From: Typhlomys cinereus
Lineage: Eukaryota; Chordata; Mammalia; Rodentia; Platacanthomyidae
Assembly: GCA_023101885.1 (NCBI GenBank)
Contig: JALPQD010000076.1
Span: forward strand, 1,018,897-1,082,896
Direction of reading: 5' to 3'
Length of the DNA stretch: 64,000 bases
Every line of letters begins with the position of its first letter. Position 1 is the first letter of the stretch. This document shows positions 1 to 10,620 of the stretch, one piece after another. The position numbers and the translations under genes are program-made. The notes beneath the pieces were generated by a model. That model saw nothing but the letters and a program-made list of their open reading frames with translations, made no database searches and was not told where the DNA came from.

Positions 1-59
1 ACAAGGAAAAAGTATGTACACTGTAATTCAGATGCAAGGTTTATTTTATTTCTAAGGAG

Positions 60-205
60 AGGATCAGGCATGTGGAGGTTAGAGGAAGATTTGCATAAAG
101 CAGTTCCATCCTTCCACCATGCTCCAGGGATCCAGCATAGATTGACAGATTTGCATGCAGATGCCTTTATTTACTGAGCCATCTGGCAGCCTCCAGGTGC
201 AGATT
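60..205 (-). mobile_element. Degraded tRNA-derived SINE
   Basis: Near 174-190 the reverse complement reads like the A-box head of the window's SINEs (a 'gatggctcag' type core). The element is on the minus strand. It is too decayed to name a family, and I see no TSD. Confidence 0.4.
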
Positions 206-215
206 TTTGTGTTTT

Positions 216-253
216 TTGTTTGTTTGTTTGTTTGTTTGTTTGTTTGTTTGTTT
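216..253. repeat. (TTTG)n microsatellite
   Basis: About nine uninterrupted TTTG units. The tract lies just beyond a degraded minus-strand SINE and probably did not grow from that SINE's tail, because the tail should lie on the other side. Confidence 0.9.
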
Positions 254-462
254 AATATTTTCAATTCCTGGTCAGTTGGCCTGCAGATACAATGACTCCA
301 GGGAAATGTCTCATTCTAATGAACTTGCAACATAATAACAAGTTTCTATGAGAATTCCCATAGGATTCTCCCCCAGAGCACTGTAAGGGTCAGCCACAGT
401 GCAGCCCATGGTTGTATGCTCCTGTGCAGGGGAGCCTGTCCCCTCCCCGCTACCTCACTTCT

Positions 463-798
463 TTTTCTTTTTAACATTTTTATTATTATTTCCGCTCATA
501 CAAACTTAATAGGTACACTGATTCCCTCCCTCCCTCCTCCTCCCCCCGACCCCCCTTCTCCCCCTCCCCTCACCCCTTCCTCCCCATCCCCCAGTGCCTC
601 CTGCCCCAATTCCCAGAGAGTCCTTTAATATGCATCCCTGACTCTCCTCTGGGCCCTCCTATCTGATAACATACAAGGACCCAGTGGCATTTCCCTGAAC
701 CCTTTCCCGTGTTCCCCTTAAGCATAGGAACACTACTGTGGCTGCCAATCCCTTGCCTCCAAGGATCTTGGTGCCTTTAGCAGATGCTAGACTTTATG
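463..798 (-). mobile_element. 5'-truncated L1 3' end with 17-bp TSD
   Basis: The minus strand carries the L1 3'UTR seen repeatedly in this window: a G-rich polypurine tract, then 'ttaagtttgtatgagcgg', then an aataataataaaa-type tail. It is flanked by perfect direct repeats of 'cccgctacctcacttct' at 446-462 and 799-815, a typical L1 TSD. No coding sequence is retained. The clean TSD suggests a fairly recent insertion. Confidence 0.9.
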
Positions 799-815
799 CC
801 CGCTACCTCACTTCT

Positions 816-1640
816 AAGAGGATATTTTGGTCACCAAGGAGTTATTTAATCATGCAACTACTGAGTCATAAATCATAATGTCCAATACCTTATTCCCTTG
901 CCTCCCCAGGCAAATCAGTCCTGAAGAAGATTTATATGTTCCATGTTGGAGTGCTGGGGTGCATTGAACAGACAGAAAGACCTGGATCCTATTGCACATG
1001 AAGATGACTGTGCTGGAGGCAATTATGTAGTTTTCACTCCTTAATCCCCAATCCCCTTCCCTTTCCCCCTCTTCTTACAATCCTTCTTCTCTCCTGCCAG
1101 ACTTCTTCCTATCTTCAAGTCTTTTTGCATGTGTGGCCCACTTGGTTTCTTCTGTCTTGTCCTTGACATCTTGTGCCTGAGAGCTTGCTGGAACCTGAAT
1201 CATGTATCAGTGGGTTGTTAAGCATCTGGCCATGGAATAGTGACCAGTGTTTCTGCTCTGGGGCAGTTAGCACACCGATTGGACTTACATGATGAGGTTT
1301 TAGTGCTGAGAAAGAAGCAACTGTATGGAGAGGTGACAAAGAAAAGAGTGATGAAGCAAGAGTGTCACCTACAAAAGCCCTGCTGCAGCAACAGGTGCGG
1401 TGCGCTGGGTGTGTACAGAGCTAGGGAACAGAGGAGAGCAGAGACATCGAGCTAGGGAGTGACAAGGTGGGCTCCACTGTACAAGGGGACTTGATACTGT
1501 AGGGGAAAGCCACTTTAATACTAGTCCTCCTAGAAAGCTTAAGGTCCAAAACAGACTTAAGAAAGATCATTTGGGGGGCTGGGTAGAAGGCTCTAAACAA
1601 CCCTCGAGTCCCACCATATCATTGCAGGATTGACTCCCTG
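816..1640. other. Unassigned intergenic stretch
   Basis: No ORF with coding character and no recognisable repeat. The short open frames here lack any protein-family resemblance. Confidence 0.5.
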
Positions 1641-1644
1641 TCTT

Positions 1645-1915
1645 CAAACTAGCTGCAAGTGTGTGCACAGGCGAGCGTACAAGAGAACACTTGAGTGTTA
1701 GTGGAGGCCCAGGGGTGACATCAGGAATCATCCTGGATTGCTCAACCCCCCTTACTGCTTGGCTCTGGGGTTTCTCAGACTCCATCTTCCTGAACCAGAA
1801 TTGCAGGACACAACCATAGGTGCCTGGCATTTTTATGGAAGATCAGGGATTCTGAACTCAAGTCATTTTGCTTGCAAGGCAAAGGCTGCAACCTTTGAGC
1901 CCACTCCAGAAGTGG
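1645..1915 (-). mobile_element. Older tRNA-derived SINE
   Basis: Read on the minus strand this matches the older variant of the window's main SINE. The region 'gacatcaggaatcatcctggattg' type core near 1717-1740 and the tRNA-like head near 1870-1905 line up with copies at 4845-5078 and 63010-63240. It is diverged, with no clear TSD. Confidence 0.65.
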
Positions 1916-2074
1916 GGTTACGAACACAAGCCACTATGTCCGACTTTTACATGGGGGCTGTCTTCTACAGGGAAAGAGTTCAACAGAGAGATACAAGTTT
2001 GAGCAAGGATTTCATTAGCAAAGCCCGAAGCAGGGAGACCAGAGGCGAGCCACAGTAGATCTTGGGTTTGTTAT

Positions 2075-2180
2075 TTTTGTAAGAGGTTTCCATGAATATT
2101 TATGAGGTGGTTGGCATATTCATGGGGGCACTCATCATAATGGACTGTATCTCCCTTTCAGGATATTTCGCCCCATGATC
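2075..2180. repeat. Unclassified repeat shared with 56600-56700
   Basis: A 'tatgaatatt(t/c)atga' stretch, then a short spacer and 'ggcatattcatg', occurs here and near 56614-56660. This suggests two copies of one old interspersed family, possibly an LTR. The rest of 1916-3190 shows nothing I can assign. Confidence 0.3.
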
Positions 2181-3189
2181 CTCTTCTAAAGCTGGCAAGG
2201 GGGCAGGGAGTAATAAGAACCACCCCACAGGTGACATTTAAATGTGGCTAGGTTTCTTTAGTTTGCAGGCTCTTCATTAGAGAACAGGTATGGCAATTGG
2301 AAAATGTTCTGCCTCCTGAGCTTCGGTACAGGAAGCGTCTAATTGCAGCCCCAAGGATAGTTAACACGAAGTAGCAAGTGACCATCAGGAGATGCAGCGT
2401 CCAAGCTGCAGGTACATCTTTCCTTGGTTCCTGCACATCTAACTCCCTGAACTCCCAGTCCTGATACCATCTATCTGAATTACAGATCTGGCTAGAGAGT
2501 GGCCAGAAAGAAGCACCTTGCATGCTGTGGGACTGGCTTGGGTGAGTCTAACATCTGTGGGTGACCAGCGGCCTTCGTGCAGGTTGACTGTGCTCTTTCC
2601 TTTGGGCCTTGGCACTGCTTTTAGGACTTATCTGTTTGAATCTGGCCCATCCAGCTTCTTCAAGGCTCATCATCATTGCTTCTAAGCCTTAGCCCTATTG
2701 ACACGGCACCTTAAGAGCTAGGGTAACGTGGTCTGAATACTGAGCATGTTCTCTTTGCCATGGTGGACACTAGAACCCATACTCTTCCGATCTGACCTTA
2801 GGGTTTCTCTAATGCTTCCACTGTCGCCTGTGTACTCAAGCCATGTGTTGTGGGTTGAACCTAGTGCCTCACACGGGCTAGACAATTGCTTCACCACTGA
2901 GGTTCCCCACAATCCTTGTGAGGTTTTCATCCTTCTACCTCAAAGGTGTAAAAGTTCTTCCAGTAGCATCTCAACACTCATTGTCATACAGGAGCATTAA
3001 TTAGGCTTAAAATCCAAAAGTGACCCCCCCAAAAAAGTATATTTAAAAGTGACTGAAGAAATGACCCTTCCCCCAGAGTTAGTTCACAACCAAAACATGA
3101 AGATACCATTCCCTTCTTGTAAGGATAACTATATAATTTATGATTTGAATTCACGGGCATTCAATTTTTGTTTTTCATGGCTGAAAATG

Positions 3190-3910
3190 AGGAGCTGTTG
3201 TTCTGTATAAAGATGTCCAGCCTGAGGACCTGAATTCAAATTGTCAGAACTCAGGTTAAAAACCAGGCATGATAATCGGACGTTGCATGACCTGCACAAT
3301 GGCTGACATGTCAACTACCCTCCCCAAAGTCTAGCATGGGTCACAGGCAGTAGGATCCTTAGAGGCAAGAGATTAACAGTCATATTAAAGTTCCCATACT
3401 AATGGGGAGCCCAAAGAAAGGGTTCCAGATTATGCCAATGGGTCCTTATCCCTCACTAGGGTGTAGGACCCAGAGAGAAGTTCGAAATTCACACAAAAGG
3501 ATCCAGGGGATGGGAGGGAGGAAGGGGGGGCACTGAGGGAATGGAAAGAAGGAAGGGAGTGAAAGGAAGAGAAAAAGGGGGAGAGTGTAAGGAGGGATTG
3601 GGTAGAGGGCGGAGGGAAGGAGAGGACGGGGGTACCTATTGAGCTTGTATGATTGGGAAAAAAAATAAAATGTGGGAGAAAAAAAAGGCAATAGAAAAAA
3701 AAAAACATGGTTGCATATGTCTGTAGCCCACAGAGCAGGGTAGAGACAGGTGGAACCTGAGATCACGCTGTCAGCCAGTGTCCCCATTCAGTGAGAGACC
3801 GCTCAGTGGAAAGGTGGAGAGGGGAAGAGGAAGATACGCATGTTTTCTGGTTTCCATATACACACATGCACTTGTGTGCACGTGCACACTCACATGCAAT
3901 AAAGCCACGA
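3190..3910 (+). mobile_element. B4-like (ID-B1) SINE split by an L1 3' end
   Basis: The left half (3190-3279) contains a tRNA-like B-box and the start of a B1-like 'accaggcatgataat' segment. The right half (3706-3910) resumes with 'catggttgcatatgtctgtagcc' type B1 sequence and ends in a CA-rich tail with 'gcaataaa'. The L1 fragment at 3280-3705 separates the halves. An ID head followed by a B1-like body is the B4 arrangement. Confidence 0.5.
3280..3705 (+). mobile_element. Older L1 3' end nested in a SINE
   Basis: Sense-strand L1 3'UTR with the polypurine tract at 3500-3635, a diverged 'gagcttgtatgattggg' terminus and an A-rich tail ending at 3705. It has more mismatches to the younger L1 3' ends than the copy at 463-798, and no clear TSD. 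Confidence 0.8.
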
Positions 3911-3927
3911 TTAAACATATAGTTTCA

Positions 3928-4230
3928 GGGCTGGAGAGGTGGCTCAGGGGTTAAGCCTCTGCCTTGCAGGCGGAAGGTCCTGAGTTCGGATCCCAGATCC
4001 CACGTATAGACGCCGGGCGGAAGCGGGGGCGGCCTGTGCTTCTGGTCCTGGTAGGGCGGAGCCTGTGAATCCCGGGGCAGAAAGAGGTGGAGGCGGCCAT
4101 GGTGGTTCCCGAATTCGTCCGTGGTTGTACACACACACAGACACACACACACAGACACAGACACACACACGCGTGCACATACGCACACACGCACAGTTGA
4201 ATAAATAATAATAAAAAAGATATTAAAAAA
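3928..4230 (+). mobile_element. Young tRNA-derived SINE
   Basis: The head 'gggctggagaggtggctca' contains a tRNA A-box (tggctcagggg), followed by a B-box (gagttcggatcc) about 45 bp downstream, the usual internal Pol III promoter. The body is CpG-rich, then comes a CA-rich region and a gaataaataataataaaa tail. Direct repeats 'atatagtttca' at 3917-3927 and 4231-4241 are the TSD. Near-identical copies lie at 9694-10007, 14740-15011 and 25473-25738, so this family was recently active. Confidence 0.9.
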
Positions 4231-4544
4231 ATATAGTTTCAAAAATTGGCATGAATCAGCAGATATTAGGTGAGTAATCAAAGAAACATGTCCACAAATA
4301 AGGTAGTAAAATAAGATATTTTAGTAATAACCCCCAGAACAGAGCTGCGGATGTGACATACACGTGAGAAGTGCATGTTCCGTGACACCATCACACATAC
4401 TGGGCAACTGGTTACAATAAAGGCCATGAACAAGAAGTCGCAGAAATTGCTATTGTTTATGAATTCATGATTTTCATCTAAATGCATGTTTCTACTTGTT
4501 CCAAATTCTCCTCTATTGCTGATATAAATATATGGCCAAGCGAT

Positions 4545-4800
4545 GCAAGAGAACAAGAGTTTATTCTTGCGTATGACTCTAGTTACAGTTTATCAGCATG
4601 ACAGGAGGGTTTGTACCAACATCAGGAGCTTAGGGAACTGGCTACACCTTATCCACAGAATGCTGAGAGAGGAGCATACTTCCTTACTTGATAACATGCT
4701 TATATGCCAAAATACTGAACCAGCTCTCTGTCTTATTAATCTGTCCAAGGAATAGCTCCACCTACTGTGTGCTGGGTCTTCCCAAAATTTTTTTACTTCA
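4545..4800 (-). mobile_element. MaLR-type LTR remnant
   Basis: In antisense this matches the LTR family also seen at 13741-14144, 15350-15760, 19040-19487 and 22706-23113. Shared landmarks are an LTR 3'-end segment ('gtttatt...gttacagtttat'), then 'aggctacaccttatcc' and 'accagctctctgt'. The family name is inferred from general resemblance to ERVL-MaLR LTRs. Confidence 0.5.
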
Positions 4801-4844
4801 GTTAGTGAATATATATATGGGGGTGGGGGGGGGACTGTATGTCT

Positions 4845-5078
4845 CTGTGAAGGACCAAGGGTGACTTCAGGAATCATCCTGGATTGCTTCTAACCCTTTT
4901 TTGTTTAGCTGTTCAATTTCCCAGGCTCCACCCACCAGTACTGGAAGTGTTGGTCACCACCATTTCCTCCTGGTGTTTTTTTTTTTTTTTTTTTTAAGAT
5001 GAGAACTGGTATCCAAACTCAGGACCTTCTGTTTGTGAGACAGAGTCTTAACCCCTGAGCCACCTCTTCAGCCCCCCA
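4845..5078 (-). mobile_element. Older tRNA-derived SINE with internal poly(T)
   Basis: The minus strand begins with a 'ggggctgaagaggtggctca' head at about 5060-5078 and contains the 'aggatgattcctgaagtcac' body. A 20-nt T run at 4977-4996 interrupts it. No clear TSD. Confidence 0.75.
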
Positions 5079-6233
5079 CTCCAATTTAAATAATTTCTCA
5101 CCGGTTTGTGCAGAGCCTGCCATAACTATGTAATTGCTAATATGTGCCCATAGGCTCTTAGCCTTCTAATATCACATTGGCATCAGTAGCTAGCTGCACA
5201 CTGCCTAATAAAATGTTTTTTATTAATATATTTTTATTATTATTTCAGCTCATACAAACTTAATAGGTACACCAGTTCCCTCCCTCCCTCCTCCTCCCCC
5301 CGAACCTCCTGTTCCCCCTCCCCACCCCCCTTCCTCCCCATCCCCCAGTGCCTCCCGTCCCAATTCCCAGAGAGTCCTTTATTGTGCATGCCTGATTTTC
5401 CTCTGGGCCCTCCTCTCTGATGACGTACAAGGACCCAGTGGCCTTTCCCTGAACCCTTTCCCGTGTTCCCCTTAGGTATAGGAACACTGCGGTGGCTGTC
5501 AATCCCTTGCCTCCAGTGATCTTGGTGCCTTTAACAGATGCTAGACTTTGTGAGGTCAATAGTGTGTTGGACAATGCGCAGGGCATGTAAAGTCCAATTA
5601 TGATTGCTTCAGCCCTAACTTGTATGGAGTATCTTGCATATCATTGCTCACCCATCCTTTTGCTCTTACAATCTTACCACCCCCTCTTCCGCAAATGTCC
5701 CTGAGCTTCAGGATGGGGAGAGATTAGGCTAGCCTAGTTCTAGGTGGTTGATATAGAGTCTCTGAAGTTCTGGATTGTGGTTTGTTGATTTTCTTTTGCA
5801 GTTTTGCTGCTCCTGCAATGCCCTTCACTCCATCCTGGTGGGCATTTTATGTCACCCCCTGGCCAGAGACAAAAGCTGTTAAACTAGAGTCTTGTGATAA
5901 AAGCACATTCAAAGGTAGATGTAATAAAAGTGGGAAACCACAGTGAGGGAGGGGTCTATCACCCATTTGCAAAATGGTTACTTTTTATCTGCCAGACTAT
6001 ATGCCCTCCTCTTCTGATGAGATCATACCCCCTCAGTAGTAAATGATCAGGAACGAAAGTCTGTGAACTTATTCAGATGTCTCATTACTTATTTGAGAAC
6101 TTGATGGAGGCCTATTTTCTCTGCTGTAACATGGTCCCTTCTCTCCTTTTTTCTGGTGTGGCCCTCCTACCCCATCCCTCCTGTTCATAATCCTTGGAAT
6201 TACTGTCTCTAGGTGGGCTGGGTGGGTTTGGTA

Positions 6234-9200
6234 CTAGGAGCCACCTATTAGGGAGTACATATGGCGCTTAATTTCCTGGGTCTGGGATACTTCACTTAAT
6301 ATAATTGTTTCTAAGGACATCCATTTCCCGGCAAATTCCAGTCATTCATCATTTTTGATGGCTGAGTAGTACTCCATTGTATAGATGTACCATTTTTTCC
6401 TTATCCACTCGTCAACTGTTGGACATTTGGGCTGATTCCATGATTTTGCTATTGTAAACAGTGCTGCTGTGAACATGGTCGTGCTTGTGCTATCGAGGTG
6501 AACCTCTGCTGCATGGGGGGTTATTCCCAAAAATGGAATAGCAGGGTCATATGGCATTTCAATCTTTAATTTCTTTAAGAATCTCCAGACAGCTCGCCAG
6601 AGTGGCTGTATGAGCCTGCATTCCCACCAGCAATGTAGGAGAGTTCCCCTCTCTCCACATCCTCTCCAACATTTGTTGTTGTTTGTATTGTGGATTTTTG
6701 CCATCCTGACCGGGGTGAGATGATATCTCAGGGAAGTTTTGATTTGCATTTTCCTGCATTTTCCTGATGGCTAAGGAAGTGGAGCATTTTTTCAGATATT
6801 TGTTAGACATTTTAATTTCATCCCTGGTAAAGTTTCTTTTAAGTTCCAGGGCCCATTTTTTAGTTGGGCCATTGGTTTCCTTGGTGTTTAGTTTTCTAAG
6901 TTCTTTGTGCACTCTGGACACCAGAGTTCTATCAGATGTGTGGTTAGTGAAATTTTCTCCCATTCTGTGGGTTGCCTTTGATCTCATGTTACAATCTCTT
7001 TATCTGAACAGAAGCTCTTTAATTTCACAAGATCCCAACTGTTGAGAGTTGGTAGCAGTGACTGTGCCATTGGATGTCTGTTTAGGAAATGTTGGCCTAG
7101 CCCAATCAGCTTGAGGGAGTTCCCTATCCTTTCAACTATGGTTTTTATAGTCTCTGGCCTGATATCAAAGTCCTTGATCCATTTGGAATTAAGTCTTGTA
7201 CATGGTGACAAGTACCGGTCCAGCTTTAATCTTCTGCATGTGGAGATCCAGTTTTGCCAGCACCATTTGTTGAAGATGCTGTTCTTTTTCCATTGGATTC
7301 TTTGGGCCCCTTTGTCAAAGACCAAATGGCTGTAATTTTGTGGGCTTATATCTGGGTCTTCAACCCTTATCCATTGATCTGTGTGTCTATTTTGGAGCCA
7401 GTACCAGGCTGTCTTTACAACTATGGATTTGTAGTATAGACTTAGGTTTGGTATGGTAATACCTCCAGCAGTGTTTTTGTTACTCAGGATTGTTTTTGCT
7501 ATCCTGGGTCTTTTGTGCCTCCATATGAATTTTGAGATTGTTTGGTCAAATTCTTTGAAGAATTGCTTTGTGATTTTAATTAGTATAGCATTGAATTTGT
7601 ATATTGCCTTTGGTAGGATGGTCATTTTTACAATGTTGATTCTGCCAATCCAGGAAAAAGGGAGGTCTTTCTACCTTCTGGTGTCTTCTGCTATTTCTTT
7701 CTTTAGGGTTTTAAAGTTTTCATTGTAAAGGTCTTTTACCTCCTTGGTTAGGTTTATACCAAGGTATTTCATTTTTTTAAGGGCTATAGTAAATGGGATT
7801 GTTTCTCTCAAGGCTTTTTCACTTCTTTCATTCTGGGCATATAGGAAGGCCTCTGATTTTTGCACATTTATTTTGTATCCTGCCACCCTGCTGAACTTCT
7901 CAATTAGTTCCAGGAGCTTCCTGGTGAAGTTTTTGGGATCACTTAGGTATAAGATCATGTCATCTGCAAATAGGGATAGCTTGACTTCTTCCTTGCCGAT
8001 TTGAATCCCTCTTATGTCCCTTTCCTGTCTTATGGCTTCAGCTAAGACTTCAAGTACAATATTGAATAGAAGTGGTGAGAGTGGACAGCCTTGTCTAGTT
8101 CCTGATCGAAGTGGGAATGCTTCCAATTGTTCCCCATTGAGCATAATCCTTGCTGTGGGCTTGTTGTATACAGCTTTTATTATATTGATAAAGGTTCCTT
8201 CCATTCCTACTGTCTCTAGTGTTTTTGATCATAAAAGGCTATTGGATCTTGTCAAAAGCTTTTTCTGCATCTATCGAAAGTATCATGTGGTCTTGGACTT
8301 TGGACTGGTTTACATGATGAATTACATTTATTGATTTGCGTCTGTTAAACCAACCTTGTGTGCCGGGGATGAAGCCTACTTGGTCCCCGTGAATGATCTT
8401 TTTAATGTGTTTTTGAATCCGATTTGCTAAGACTTTGTTGAGAATCTTTGCATCTGTGTTCATCAGAGAGATCGGCCTATAGTTTTCTGTTTTAAGTGAA
8501 TCTTTATTAGGTTTTGGGATTAAGACAATATTAGCTTCATAGAAGGAATTTGGTAGTGTTCCTTCCTTTGCTATTTGATGGAACAATTTAAGGAGTATTG
8601 GTGTTATTAACTCCTTAAATGTCTGGTAGAACTCTGTGCTGAATCGATCTGGTCCGGGACATTTTTTGGTGGGAAGATTTGAGATTACTTCTTCAATTTC
8701 CTTATATGTTATAGGACTATTTAAATAATTCACAACTTCCTGATTCAATTTAGGTAAGCTGTGTTTACTTAGAAATTCATCCATCTCTTTTGTGTTGTCA
8801 AACTTCACAGAGTATAAGTTTTTGAAATATGATGTTATAATTCTCTGGATTTCTTGGGTATCAGTAGTGATAACTCCATGTTCATTTCTAATTTTGTTAA
8901 TTTGGGTTTTCTCTCTCTTGCTTTTGGTTAATTTAGCTGGGGGTGTATCAATCTTATTGATTTTTTCAAAGAACCAGCTTTTTGACTGGTTGATTTTTTC
9001 TATCATTTTCTTAATCTCGATTTCAGATATTTCTCCCTTTATTTTGCTAATCTCCTCTCTTCTACTACTTTTGGGATCAGATTGCTCTAGTTTCTCTAAA
9101 GCTTTAAGCTGCATTGTTAAGTTGTTTATTTCTGATGTTTCCATTTTTTTGATGTAGGCATTAAGAGCTATGAACTTACCTCTTAGAACAGCTTTCATTG

Positions 9201-10397
9201 TGTCCCAGAGATTTTGGTAAGTTGTATTTTCATTATCGTTCACTTTCAGGAAATCTTGAATTTCCTTTTTAATTTCTTCCTGAATCCAGTTCTCATTCAG
9301 CATCATATTGTTAAGTTTCCAGGAGTTAGTGTATTTTCTCTTGTTTGTTGTGTTGTGGATGTCCAGCTTTAGGCCATGGTGGTCTGACAGGGCACAGGTT
9401 AGAATTTCAACTTTTTTGTACATGTGTAGATTCGTTTTCTGGCCCAATATGTGATCTATTTTGGAGAAAGTTCCATGTGCTGCTGAGAAAAATGTGTATT
9501 CTTTGGTGCGTGGGTGAAAAGTTCGATAGAGATCTGTAAGGTCCATTTCTTGAAGGGTTTGATTAAGGTTCAAAGTGTCTCTATTAAGCTTTTGACCTGT
9601 TGATCTATCCCATGTTGAGAGGGCGGTGTTGAAGTCCCCAAGAATTATCGTTTGGGGGTTGATTTCTTGCTTTAGATGCTGTAGGGTTTTCTTTTTTTTT
9701 TAATTTTTTTTTATTATTATTATTTATTATTCAACTGTGCGCATGTGCGTGTGTATGTGTGTGCGCGTGTGTGTCTGTGTGTGTTTTGTGTGTGTCTGTG
9801 TATATGTAGAACCACGGACGAATTCGCGAACCACCATGGACGCCTCCACCTCCTTCTGCCCTGGGATTCACAGGCTCCGCCCTACCAGGACCAGAAGCGC
9901 AGGCCGCCCCCGCTTCCGCCTGGCGTCTATACGTGGGATCTGGGATCCGAACTCGGGACCTTCCGCCTGCAAGGCGGAGGCTTAACCCCTGAGCCACCTC
10001 TCCAGCCCTGTAGGGTTTTCTTAATGAATGTGGAGGGGCCCATATTAGGTGCATATATGTTCAGTATTGTGAAGTCTTCCTGGTGAATTGTACCTGTGAC
10101 TAAAATGTAGTATCCATCCGTGTCTCTTGTAATTTTCTTTGGTTTGAAGTCCACTTTGTCTGATAGCATAATGGCTACCCCTGCCTGTTTTCTGCTTCCA
10201 TTAGCTTGTAGAATTGTTGACCAGCCTTTTATTTTTAGAGCGTGCCTATCTTTTGTGGTGAGATGGGTTTCCTGCAGGCAGCAGATTGATGGATTGTGAG
10301 TTTTAATCCAAATTTGTAATCTGTGTCTCTTGATCGGTGAGTTCATTCCATTAACATTTAGTGTTATAATGGAGAAACTATTTTTGATTCCAGACAT
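6234..10397 (-). pseudogene. L1-A ORF2 (endonuclease-reverse transcriptase), broken
   Basis: ORF2p nicks target DNA and reverse-transcribes L1 RNA. Visible from the ATG at 10397: the endonuclease motif QETH, GDFNT, SDHHG (near 9390), RT motif A region [10 protein letters not shown] (ending 8242), RT motif C FADDM (about 7955-7970) and the C-terminal cysteine motif CWRGCGE...HCWWEC (about 6600-6670). Breaks include a SINE insertion at 9694-10007, TAG at 8239-8241, a +1 shift near 8228, TAG at 7671-7673, TGA at 6984-6986, a 1-nt deletion just after it, a 10-nt insertion near 6750 that restores frame, and TGA at 6342-6344. The first, second and third stop codons fall at codons that are also stops in L1-B. 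Confidence 0.9.
9694..10007 (-). mobile_element. Young tRNA-derived SINE inside L1-A ORF2
   Basis: Full-length minus-strand copy of the young SINE, with the head at 10007 and a tail of a-rich aataataataataaaa at about 9694-9735. TSD 'ctgtagggttttctt' at 9679-9693 and 10008-10022. It interrupts the endonuclease-coding part of L1-A, so it post-dates that L1. Confidence 0.95.
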
Positions 10398-10620
10398 TTA
10401 TTATGTTTAGTAGTTTTTATAAGTACATTGCTTCGCTTTTAATGGTGTTATACTTGCCTTCTGTTCTCCTGGATATGCCTGTTTTTTTCTTCAAGCTTGA
10501 GTATCATTGCTAGCATTTTTCGAAGGCCTGGTTTGGTGGACATGTATCCCTTCAAGTTGTCTTTGTGCTGGAAAGTTTTTCTTTCTCCCTCAATCATGAC
10601 AGATAGTTTTGCAGGGTAAA

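Noticed and set aside
3928..4000. True tRNA gene
   Set aside because: A- and B-boxes are present but embedded in a dispersed SINE with tail and TSD.
8239..9573. 444-residue minus-strand frame as a host gene
   Set aside because: It is the endonuclease/RT part of L1-A ORF2.
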